From Beijerinckiaceae bacterium (lineage in GTDB: Bacteria > Pseudomonadota > Alphaproteobacteria > Rhizobiales > Beijerinckiaceae), in NCBI GenBank assembly GCA_024304885.1, contig JALJOM010000003.1, positions 2,390,110 through 2,454,109 on the forward strand: a DNA stretch of 64,000 bases. Direction: 5' to 3'. The notes beneath the pieces are model-generated. The model was not told where the DNA came from, made no database searches, and worked only from the letters and a program-made list of their open reading frames with translations. This document shows, in pieces, positions 55,114 to 62,902 of this stretch (the first letter of the stretch is position 1; the number at the start of each line of letters is the position of its first letter). Both the position numbers and the translations under genes were made by a program.

Positions 55114-55395
55114 ATGCCGTGCTTCAAGAGTCCCGTCGTCCTGGGTCTTGCAGCCCTGGCCGTCTCGAGCCTCGTCGTAGGGGAAGGCGCCTGGGCCGGT
55201 CCCCCGCGGGCCAGAGCGCCCGCCGCGCCGAAGGCGCAAAAGCCCGCAGTGGTCGCAACAGACGTGCAGCCGGCCGGCCAGGCAGCCGAGGAAGCGCCGA
55301 TCGTCATGGGTCGGAGCGTGGGTGTCGTGCGCAGGAGCAAGCTCCAGCACATCAAGGCGAAGCCCGTCCGACCCGTCGTCGCGCACGAGAACTGA
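55114..55395 (+). CDS. Small secreted Ala/Pro-rich protein, function unknown
   Basis: 93 residues from ATG 55114. Signal peptide SPVVLGLAALAVSSLVVGEG ending AWA, then GPPRARAPAAPKAQKP and a basic C-terminus (VVRRSKLQHIKAKPVRP). No recognised family. Ribosome site CGGAG present. Confidence 0.6.
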   Translation: MPCFKSPVVLGLAALAVSSLVVGEGAWAGPPRARAPAAPKAQKPAVVATDVQPAGQAAEEAPIVMGRSVGVVRRSKLQHIKAKPVRPVVAHEN

Positions 55396-55466
55396 CCCGG
55401 CAAATCCGATCCGAGCACCGGAGTGCTCGGCCGAGCCTGTCGTCGTTTGCGGCTCTCCTGCCGGCG

Positions 55467-56396
55467 TCACCGCGCCGTCAGAACCGTCCGGCACTCGGGC
55501 GGGAGCGCATCCATCGTGAGCGCCGGCCTCGGCTTCACCGGACCGGGCTTCGGGTGCAGCACGGCATCGGTGAACCAATGCGCGAGCGAAGCATCGCAGC
55601 CTTCGCCCGACGTGACCGGATCCTGATCCCGGCAGGCTTGCTCTCCGGCCGGGCACCCGAGCCGGACATGGAAATGATAATCGTGCCCGTAATAGGGACG
55701 AACCTTCTCGAGCCACGAGCGATCGCCCCTGGCGTCTCGACAGATCGCCTTCTTGATCGCCGCATTGACGAAGATGCGCTGCACGGCCGGGTCTTGCGCC
55801 GCGGCCTTGACGACCGCGAGGTGGTCCGGCGTCCATCTCGTCGGATCGACATCGAGCCGGTCCTCGCGCACGACATTGACGGCCATCATCTCCTCGCGCT
55901 CGCGCCAGGTGAGCTCGCGCGCGGGCATGGGCGTCAGCCAGAGGTCGGCATCGAGCCCGATCTGATGCGAGGCATGCCCCGTCAGCATCGGGCCGCCGCG
56001 GGGCTGCGAAAGGTCGCCGACGAGCACACCCGGCCAATTGCTCACCTTCGGCACCTTGCGCGCGAATCGCTCAAGGAACGCGATCAAGGCCGGGTGGCCC
56101 CAGAACCGGTTGCGCGAGACGCGCATGACCTGCCAGGCCGGCCCGTTGACCGCGATCGGGCGTCCGCCCGCGAGGCAACCGCGCGAATAGAATCCGATCG
56201 TGCGCGCTGCAAGCGGCGCGGGCTCTGCCTTGCGGCCGAACAATTCCTTCGCCGGCGTCGAGGGATCCGCGGGATTTGCGAGCGGCGGCAAGGGTTTCGG
56301 CTCGAGCGAGCCGACTTGCTGCGCACTCGCCGGCCCGCTCGCGACGAGGGCGAGCGCCGCGGCACGCAGCACGCTCTTCAATGGGAGGTTCGGCAC
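55467..56396 (-). CDS. mepA: Penicillin-insensitive murein endopeptidase MepA
   Basis: 309 residues from GTG 56396, chosen because AAGGGAGC precedes it and it gives a clean signal peptide (LPLKSVLRAAALALVASGPA). The LAS-type metallopeptidase motifs are SRNRFWGHPALIAFLERFA, GHASHQIGLDADLWLTP (zinc His and Asp) and YYGHDYHFHVRLGCP (third His). Periplasmic; cleaves D-Ala-meso-DAP cross-links. Confidence 0.95.
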   Translation of the reverse strand: MPNLPLKSVLRAAALALVASGPASAQQVGSLEPKPLPPLANPADPSTPAKELFGRKAEPAPLAARTIGFYSRGCLAGGRPIAVNGPAWQVMRVSRNRFWGHPALIAFLERFARKVPKVSNWPGVLVGDLSQPRGGPMLTGHASHQIGLDADLWLTPMPARELTWREREEMMAVNVVREDRLDVDPTRWTPDHLAVVKAAAQDPAVQRIFVNAAIKKAICRDARGDRSWLEKVRPYYGHDYHFHVRLGCPAGEQACRDQDPVTSGEGCDASLAHWFTDAVLHPKPGPVKPRPALTMDALPPECRTVLTAR

Positions 56397-56625
56397 GTGC
56401 GCTCCCTTTCCGATGGCTTGGGACGACACTCCCCTCCGGCGCGCCGCCGGAGGCTTGCGCCGTGACAGTTCGCCACGAAATAGTGCACGGAATGTGTTAA
56501 CCGAATTCTCTGCGACGAGAGCTGTGTCGGGGCCGGTCACGGAGTTGCCGCGCCGTCGTTCTTGCCTTATGTTTCAAAGGATTCGCCCCGCCCAGACCTA
56601 CGGACGGGCCGACGAGGTCGAAGCG

Positions 56626-57129
56626 ATGTCAAGTCTCGAAAAACCCTCCTCGAAAGCAAGGCCATCGCGCCGCGCCGCACGGCCGAGGCCCCTGGCCTCC
56701 CTCGGCTCCCTCGTCGGTTGCCCCTTCCACGATCTGAGGATGAAGCTCTTCGACGCCGGCCTGCGCCCGACCCGGCAGAGGCTCGCGCTCGGCTGGCTCC
56801 TCTATGCCAAGGGCGACCGGCACCTCACCGCGGAGAAGCTGCAGGAAGAGGCGCAAGCCTCTCGCGTCTCGATCTCGCTGGCGACGATCTACAACAGCCT
56901 TCATCAATTCACCGAGGCAGGGCTCCTGCGCGAGATCGCGATCGACGGAACGCGCACCTATTTCGACACCAACGTCTCCCACCACGATCATTTCCTGGTC
57001 GAGGAGACAAATATGCTCATCGATATTCCTCAGGTCGCGGTGGATCTGCTCCATCTTCCCGAGCCTCCCAGCGGCAAGCGCATTGCCGAGGTCGAGGTGA
57101 TCGTGCGCCTGCGCGACGACGCGGTCTGA
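56626..57129 (+). CDS. irr: Iron response regulator Irr (Fur family)
   Basis: 167 residues from ATG 56626 (an earlier in-frame ATG 56569 is less likely). The heme-regulatory motif GCPFHD (31-36) resembles GCPWHD of Bradyrhizobium Irr. DNA-binding LRPTRQRLALGWLLYAKGDR, then SLATIYNSLHQFTEAGLLRE and the HHDHFLVEETN heme/metal site. Irr represses heme synthesis and activates or represses iron genes through ICE motifs, and is destroyed in heme presence. Targets in this window may include bfd, bfr and hemH. Confidence 0.93.
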   Translation: MSSLEKPSSKARPSRRAARPRPLASLGSLVGCPFHDLRMKLFDAGLRPTRQRLALGWLLYAKGDRHLTAEKLQEEAQASRVSISLATIYNSLHQFTEAGLLREIAIDGTRTYFDTNVSHHDHFLVEETNMLIDIPQVAVDLLHLPEPPSGKRIAEVEVIVRLRDDAV

Positions 57130-57145
57130 CCGCGTCGCTCGCGCC

Positions 57146-57484
57146 TCACGAAGGTTCGGCTCGCCATCCCGAGGCGATGACGGCCATGCCGACGAGGCAG
57201 AGCCCCGCGCCGATCCAGTCCGAGGGGCCGAGCCTCACTCCATCGACGAGTCTCAGCCACAGGAGCGCGGTCGCGACATAGACGCCGCCATAGGCCGCAT
57301 AGATTCGCCCGCTCGCCGCCGGGTGCAAGGTCAAGAGAAAAGCGAACATCGCGAGGCTCGCAGCTGCCGGCACGAGCAGCCACACGGAGCCGTCCCTTCT
57401 CAGCCAGAGCCAGGGCAGGTAGCAGCCCACGATCTCGGCGAGCGCGGTCAAGACGAAGAGCAGAGCGGTCTTCACGACGAGCAC
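57146..57484 (-). CDS. YnfA family small membrane protein
   Basis: 112 residues from GTG 57484 (GTG 57475 also possible). Four spans: [20 protein letters not shown], then [33 protein letters not shown] and [20 protein letters not shown]. Matches YnfA (UPF0060), a drug/metabolite-exporter-like family. Converges on irr with a 16-base gap. Confidence 0.9.
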   Translation of the reverse strand: MLVVKTALLFVLTALAEIVGCYLPWLWLRRDGSVWLLVPAAASLAMFAFLLTLHPAASGRIYAAYGGVYVATALLWLRLVDGVRLGPSDWIGAGLCLVGMAVIASGWRAEPS

Positions 57485-57666
57485 GGTCTTGCCTTTCGGA
57501 TGCCTAGGGAGCGTCCGACCTTCGCCGCGCTTTTCCACCAAAATGCGTGCGTTCCGGAACCCGGCGCCTTACATCGCCCCGGGAATCGGGTAAAATTGCC
57601 CGAGGTAGCCGGTCCCCGTTCCCCCATCGCGATGTCCTGCGGCCGGCACGAAAGGTGCCGGGCCCA

Positions 57667-57715
57667 GAGCATTTTCCAGCCGACCGGCCTCCGGTTCGCG
57701 TCGCGAAAATGCGAT
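57667..57715. repeat. Family A palindromic repeat
   Basis: GAGCATTTTCCAGCCGACCG ... CGGTTCGCGTCGCGAAAATGC; inner arms are GACCGG/CCGGTTC, so the centre differs from the AAGTGG type but the outer arms are the same. Upstream of hemH. Confidence 0.75.
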
Positions 57716-57783
57716 AATCGTAGAGCATCCGGATTCGGGACGAGAGCCGGTGTTCGATCGGCTTGCATCAAAGGCTTGCGACA

Positions 57784-58863
57784 GTGACCCGATCCAGTGA
57801 CATCGTCGAAATTGCATCGATCCGAGATTCCGTGCCTCCCGCGCCCGGCAAGATCGGCGTCCTTCTCGTCAATCTCGGTACGCCGGACGCGCCGGATTAT
57901 CTTTCGGTGCGCCGTTTCCTGAAGAGCTTCCTGTCCGATCCGAGGGTCGTGGAGCTGCCGCGCAGCCTCTGGAATCCGATCCTGCACCTCGGCATCCTAC
58001 CGTTCCGTCCTTGGACCAAGGCCCGCGACTATGCGACAATCTGGAACTGGAGCCGCGACGAAAGCCCGCTGAAGTCGATCACGCGATCGCAGGCCGAGAA
58101 GCTCGACGCCTGGCTCCGGGCGGGCGGGCTCGAGGGACAGGGGCACAGGCCCGGCACGCGCAAGATCGTCGTCGGCTGGGCCATGCGGCACGGCAATCCG
58201 GCGCTCGCTGTCGGCCTTCATAAGCTGAAGGAGGTCGGCTGCAGCCGCATCCTCGTCGTCCCGCTCTATCCGCAATACGCGGCCGCGGCCACCGCGAGCA
58301 TCCATGACGAGGTCTACGACACCTTGCGCCCCATGCGCTGGCAACCTGCGCTCCGGATCGCACCGCCCTATTTCAGCGATCCGACCTATATCGAGGTCCT
58401 CGCGACCTCGGTGCGCGCGCGGCTCGCCAAGCTCGATTTCGTTCCGGAGATGATCCTCGTCTCGTTCCACGGGATTCCGAAGGCCCAGGTCGACAAGGGC
58501 GATCCCTATCTCGACCAGTGCCTCGAGACCTGGCGCCTCTTGCGGGAGAAGCTCGGGCTCGGCGCTGACCGCTGCCCGATCACCTTCCAGTCCCGGTTCG
58601 GCCGCAGCCGATGGCTGGAGCCTGGAACCGACGCGACGATTCGGAGCCTCGCCCGGAACGGGGTCAGGAGCCTCGTCGTGGTCACGCCGGGCTTCGCGGC
58701 GGACTGCCTCGAGACGCTCTACGAGCAGGGCGTCGAGAATCGCGCCCTGTTCGAGGCTCATGGCGGCAAGAATTTCGCGGTCGTCCCCTGCCTCAACGAC
58801 AGCGAGCTCGGCATGATGGTGATCTACGAGCTCGTCGCCCGCGAGCTCGCGGGATGGGCGTGA
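57784..58863 (+). CDS. hemH: Ferrochelatase
   Basis: 359 residues from GTG 57784 (TTG 57763 is an alternative). Inserts Fe2+ into protoporphyrin IX. Motifs: GVLLVNLGTPDAPDYLSVRR, YPQYAAAATAS, SFHGIPKAQVDKGD (catalytic His), TFQSRFGRSRWLEP and GFAADCLETLYE (catalytic Glu). Irr, a repressor of heme synthesis, is encoded 650 bases upstream. Confidence 0.95.
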   Translation: MTRSSDIVEIASIRDSVPPAPGKIGVLLVNLGTPDAPDYLSVRRFLKSFLSDPRVVELPRSLWNPILHLGILPFRPWTKARDYATIWNWSRDESPLKSITRSQAEKLDAWLRAGGLEGQGHRPGTRKIVVGWAMRHGNPALAVGLHKLKEVGCSRILVVPLYPQYAAAATASIHDEVYDTLRPMRWQPALRIAPPYFSDPTYIEVLATSVRARLAKLDFVPEMILVSFHGIPKAQVDKGDPYLDQCLETWRLLREKLGLGADRCPITFQSRFGRSRWLEPGTDATIRSLARNGVRSLVVVTPGFAADCLETLYEQGVENRALFEAHGGKNFAVVPCLNDSELGMMVIYELVARELAGWA

Positions 58864-58901
58864 CCTTCACCGCCCGAGCGCATGCCCGCCACCCGCGAAT
58901 C

Positions 58902-58926
58902 CGCGGCCTCGGCTAACGGGGCCGCG
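58902..58926. terminator. Possible bidirectional hairpin terminator
   Basis: CGCGGCC (58902-58908) and GGCCGCG (58920-58926) form a 7-bp GC stem with an 11-base loop between converging hemH and a small gene. There is no T-tract, so function is uncertain. Confidence 0.35.
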
Positions 58927-58937
58927 AGCGGTTCGGC

Positions 58938-59195
58938 TCAGTCCGCTACGGCCGCATATTGCTCGATGCCGGCCTCCGTGATCTTGTAGAACTTGTCCTC
59001 CTTGCCGGCCTTGATCCAGCCCTGCTCGACCCCATAGGCCAAGCCGGAGGCGAGATCCTCCTTCGTCCACCCGTCCTGGCTGAACGGCAAGGTCAAGTTG
59101 CCCATCAGCGCGCTCTCGTTCTTGCTGCAGCGCAGGCGCTTGAAGATCGTCAGGACATAGCGTGCGCTGTCCTCGGGGCTGTGAGCTTCGGCCAT
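58938..59195 (-). CDS. Small winged-helix-like conserved protein
   Basis: 85 residues. AEAHSPEDSARYVLTIFKRL, ESALMGNLTLPFSQDGWTKE, GLAYGVEQGWIKAGKEDKFY and ITEAGIEQY resemble a small winged-helix domain with a helix-turn-helix in 35-60. No named family. Converges on hemH. Confidence 0.65.
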   Translation of the reverse strand: MAEAHSPEDSARYVLTIFKRLRCSKNESALMGNLTLPFSQDGWTKEDLASGLAYGVEQGWIKAGKEDKFYKITEAGIEQYAAVAD

Positions 59196-59334
59196 CGCGT
59201 GTCTCCCATGGGTTGAGCCGCTCTTGGGGGAACCAGGCCAGGTTCACCGAGCGGCACTCGATCGCGCCGGAGCAAAAGCAAGACAGGGGCCAAAGCTCGG
59301 CGACGCCACCCCAGGGGGGACCCATCCCCCGGCG

Positions 59335-59550
59335 TTACGGGATATAGACCGCCTCGATGACCTTCAGCTCCTCGCCCATGGGATCGACCTCGAGCCGAAC
59401 CACCTCGGCCATCAGCTTGTCGCGGAACTTGTAGGCCCGGCGCCAGCCGTCCTCGGTGCTCGGCGGCCATGCCGTGAAGCTCTTCTTGTCGACCATCAGC
59501 GCCTCGCATTTGAGACGAGGCCCGGTGATGTTGCGGGCGATAATGTACAT
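59335..59550 (-). CDS. Small protein, function unknown
   Basis: 71 residues from ATG 59550. MYIIARNITGPRLKCEALMV, FTAWPPSTEDGWRRAYKFRD, EELKVIEAVYIP: a compact, non-shadow-like composition. The upstream open frame to 59772 is a shadow-like extension. No family recognised. Confidence 0.6.
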   Translation of the reverse strand: MYIIARNITGPRLKCEALMVDKKSFTAWPPSTEDGWRRAYKFRDKLMAEVVRLEVDPMGEELKVIEAVYIP

Positions 59551-60421
59551 GGGTTGCCTTTTCGACCGGTAGTGCTCGGCCACGGCGCTCCCGCAAGCGG
59601 CGAGGCCCCGTCGTAGCCACGCCCAGCTCTTCGTAAGACCTCCGGCGAGCCCACGAACGATGTCCGTTCGCCGGACGGAGGTAGGGGAGCTGGGCAAGTC
59701 CGTCGCGCGCCGCGGCGGCACCGCGTCGTCGGGGTTTTGATCGGGTCCACCGAATCGCGAGCTCGCAGCCATGAGCCACCTCGAACCTGCGCTGGCTCTC
59801 GAGTATCCGCCGCCGTTGTAGCCCGAGTCACGAAGTGAAGCACGCTTCAGCGGCGAAGCAGCGGATACGGCGTTACATCCGACCTACCGGCACTCATCGA
59901 TCCCGGTACGAGAGCGGTTTCCGGTCCGGCCAAATCGGAAACCCGCCCCAGAGTCTCGTCTCGTCGCACAATCGCATTGATGTCGATCATTCGAAACATT
60001 GCGATCTCGCCGTTGCGCGAGGCCCTTCTCCGAGCGCTTTTCGCCCGAACGGGAGAAAGAAAAGCGCGATGGGGCGAGGACGGCTCCGCAAGGACCCGTC
60101 CTTCCATGCCTTCGGAACCGAAGACGGGCGCGGAAGCCTACGAGGGCGAGGGTGAATCGCCTGCGACGAGATCGACATGTGAACCCGCGCAGCGATCCAC
60201 TTCGCCCGAAATCGCTGATGCGACGTCACCGCCGCATGGCCGCGCCGGCGGCAGCGCCCGAGCCCGACCTGCACGGGGCGTCGTCGACGGTCCCCGATAA
60301 TAGCCCTCGGGTCTGCGCCCGGCAAACATGAATTCCGGCGACGTCACGGCTCGGTGCAGCATCGCCGGCGCCATGCGAACTGGTGCCCTACCCTTGAAAA
60401 TGCTCCGGGACCGGGGCCGTC
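59551..60421. other. Gene-poor gap with repeats
   Basis: About 870 bases without a supported gene. It holds a worn family B copy (59910-59950), an A2 fragment (59961-60010, AATCGCATTGATGTCGATC) and the second family E copy (60016-60215). Open frames here read as Arg/Ser-rich shadows. Confidence 0.6.
60016..60215. repeat. Family E repeat, second copy
   Basis: CGCGAGGCCCTTCTCCGA ... CCTACGAGGGCGAGGGT as at 5003, but with about 30 extra bases (near 60090-60120) before the GGAAGCCTACGAGG block, and the same GCGACGAGATCGAC tail. Lies in a gene-poor gap. Confidence 0.65.
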
Positions 60422-61765
60422 TCAGAGCCTGTGATCCATGACGGAGGCGCAGATCAGCGCGCCGGTCCCCCAGGTGACGGCGAGGCCGATCGCGATCAGG
60501 ACGCTGAAGGTGAGCCGAAGCGGATAAGCCACCTCCTGCGGAAGCGCCGGCGGCACGAAGACGGTCACGTAGATCGTCTGCCGCTCGGCCGCGATCCGCG
60601 CCCTGTCGAGGCCCTCCCGAGCAAAGGCGTACACGGATTCCGCGAACTGGCGCTCGACCTCGAGCTCCTCGAACCGGACCAGGGCCGCGGCGAGATTGCG
60701 CGCTCGAGGGTTCTCGCCCGCGAGCTCCGCACGCGTGCGCGCGATCTGGGAATCGAGGCTCTCCAATCTCGCGCGCAAGGAGGCCGTCCCCGGAGCCTCG
60801 GCTCTCGACATTCGCATCGCGACGAAGAGCTCGGTCTCGATCTTGATCTTGTCCTGCACGAGCTGCAGCAGGATCTTCCCGGTGAGGTCGGCCGCTTTCA
60901 CCGGATCGACGAGACCTTCGGTGTCGCGAAACCGCGCGAGGTCTGCGAGCGCACGCCGCATCGCGGCATCGGCGCGGCGCACCTCCTCCTCGGCGCGGGC
61001 CATCGTATCCGCCCTCGCACGCAGGGAGATCGCGTTGACGAGCCGCTCGCTCGCGACGAGGATCGCCTGCGCCAGGGCGAGGGCGTCCTCGCGGCGGAAG
61101 GCACGCACCTTCACGATCACGATGCCCGAGACATGATCGAGATAGGCCGAGACCTTCCGCAGCCAATGATCGCGAAGCACCTCCGCCGAGGCAGCGTGGG
61201 GAAGCCGTTCCCAGACGTCGGCCTCGGGTCGGCCGAAGATCGCGCGCACGTCGATCGTCCCTTCGAGATCTTCGACGATGGCTCGGCTGCGGATATAGCT
61301 CGCGACGATCTCGGCGTCTTGATGGGCGAAGGCCGCGGGGCTCGTGAGCAGGGGTGACAGAAGGTGCTCGCTGCGAGGCTTGTGCTCGGTGCCGTCGTCG
61401 GCCGCACGAACGGCAAAACGCGCCTCGACGATGTACTGGTCCGAGGCGACGAAGAAGAAATAGACGCCCCCCGCTGCCGCGGGAAGCAGGACGCAGGCGA
61501 CGAAGCTCACGAGAACGGGCGAGGCCGCGAGCCGTCCCCACGCAGCACGCCAGGCCTCGGTCGCTTCCCTCGCGACCTCCGGGGCGCCGCGTGCCTGCGC
61601 GCGTCCGGCGAGGGCGCGCAGGGCCTTCATCGCCGACGGCAGGCCGATGGCCGGCGAGGCCGGCCGTCGTCGCGCGGCCGCGCGCGCACCGTCCGCCGCC
61701 ACATCGCATGGAACATCGACGTCGTTCATGGACCCGTGCCGAGTGCTCTCGTCAGATTTTGCCAT
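60422..61765 (-). CDS. Polysaccharide export protein, KpsE/CtrB/BexC-like
   Basis: 447 residues. N-terminal cytoplasmic part, first span SFVACVLLPAAAGGVYFFFV, then the family opening VASDQYIVEARFAVR, a long coiled-coil region (about 250-390: ARADTMARAEEEVRRADAAM, ALVRFEELEVERQFAESVY), the conserved VYVTVFVPPALPQ-like segment and a second span. This is the layout of inner-membrane polysaccharide co-polymerase/export proteins of the ABC-transporter-linked capsule pathway. A paralogue follows at 62903. No ABC transporter genes inside the window; they may lie beyond the right edge. Confidence 0.85.
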   Translation of the reverse strand: MAKSDESTRHGSMNDVDVPCDVAADGARAAARRRPASPAIGLPSAMKALRALAGRAQARGAPEVAREATEAWRAAWGRLAASPVLVSFVACVLLPAAAGGVYFFFVASDQYIVEARFAVRAADDGTEHKPRSEHLLSPLLTSPAAFAHQDAEIVASYIRSRAIVEDLEGTIDVRAIFGRPEADVWERLPHAASAEVLRDHWLRKVSAYLDHVSGIVIVKVRAFRREDALALAQAILVASERLVNAISLRARADTMARAEEEVRRADAAMRRALADLARFRDTEGLVDPVKAADLTGKILLQLVQDKIKIETELFVAMRMSRAEAPGTASLRARLESLDSQIARTRAELAGENPRARNLAAALVRFEELEVERQFAESVYAFAREGLDRARIAAERQTIYVTVFVPPALPQEVAYPLRLTFSVLIAIGLAVTWGTGALICASVMDHRL

Positions 61766-61821
61766 GTTCGTTCCCGCCGTTCAGGCACACGGGCACTGCC
61801 CTGCCCCCGGCGACGCATGAT

Positions 61822-62886
61822 TCATGAGCCGGCTCTTTCGAAAGCGGCCGTCGTTTGATGGAAGAGCTCGAGATCCTTCTCGAGAAGGCTCTCGATCGAG
61901 GAGATGGACCTCAGGCGCAGGCCGAGCGCCCGAACGAGCGGAAACTCGTCGATGCCCGGCAGGGTCGCAGCGTCGAGGTCGCAGAGATCCGATAAAGCCT
62001 GCAGGAAGGTCCCGGCATCGGTCCGAAGGCCGACAATCTCGAAGCTCGCCAAGGCGTCGAGCGCCGCCGCGAGGCTCGCATGGCTCGGCATCTCGTCGGG
62101 TGCCCCCGCCGTCAATTGCCGCACGAGCGGATTGGCGAGCGCGCTGATCGCGCCCCCCGGCAGATGCCGGAAGAAGCGCTTGAGATCCGGTTCGGTGAAG
62201 GTTTCGAGCTCCTCGAGGCAGGCGATCACCGGCTCGAAGGCGAGGGCGTCGCGCAGGCCGAGAAGCTTCTCGGCATGTGGCCCGACATGCTTCAGGATCA
62301 GGAGCCGCTCGGCGAGCTCGTCGTAGGGATCGCGCAACATCGCGATCGTCGCGAAGCCCTTGGCCAAGTAGCCTTCATAGGGCTTGTACAGCAAGCGCCC
62401 GCTCGCATAGAGCGAGGAGTAGCGGCCGAGGCAGAAGACCTGGGTGGAAGTTTCCCTGCCGTAGCGGTCGATTCCCTTGTACCACATATGAAACTCGGCC
62501 GCGAGGACGTCGTCGAGCCTCCACAACGGAAGCAGGTGGGTTTCCAGACGAAACAACCGCTGACCGATCGGGGCTCGGGTCGGGGAGCGACGATAGACGA
62601 GGACATCGGTCTCGGCATCCCTGAGCTCGAGGTCGCAAAATCGCGAGAGCCCGGGGATCATGGCCTCGTCGATACGAAACCCACATCGGCCGGTCGGGTG
62701 CCGACCCGCTGCGACGAGGGCCTCGCGCGTCTCGTTGGCCTCGACCGTCCCGAGCTCTCTCCCCTCGCCTCGCACACGCAGCACCGCCGGTATCGCGGGC
62801 GAGTCGGGGACGAGATAGGCGAGCACAGTGGATCCTAGATCCTGCTCGAGGTCGAACAGCATGGTGGAGCCACCGAGCGGGACCAT
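61822..62886 (-). CDS. Sulfotransferase-like protein in polysaccharide locus
   Basis: 354 residues from ATG 62886 (ATG 62862 also possible), starting 16 bases after the stop of the upstream paralogue and so probably coupled. N-terminal half unrecognised; the middle has GIDRYGRETSTQVFCLGRYS and KGFATIAMLRDPYDELAERL, where RDPY resembles the PAPS-binding region of sulfotransferases. The P-loop-like entry is not obvious. Sulfation of a capsular sugar is a hypothesis only. Confidence 0.55.
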   Translation of the reverse strand: MVPLGGSTMLFDLEQDLGSTVLAYLVPDSPAIPAVLRVRGEGRELGTVEANETREALVAAGRHPTGRCGFRIDEAMIPGLSRFCDLELRDAETDVLVYRRSPTRAPIGQRLFRLETHLLPLWRLDDVLAAEFHMWYKGIDRYGRETSTQVFCLGRYSSLYASGRLLYKPYEGYLAKGFATIAMLRDPYDELAERLLILKHVGPHAEKLLGLRDALAFEPVIACLEELETFTEPDLKRFFRHLPGGAISALANPLVRQLTAGAPDEMPSHASLAAALDALASFEIVGLRTDAGTFLQALSDLCDLDAATLPGIDEFPLVRALGLRLRSISSIESLLEKDLELFHQTTAAFERAGS

Positions 62887-62902
62887 GGGGGAAAGGACGC
62901 CG

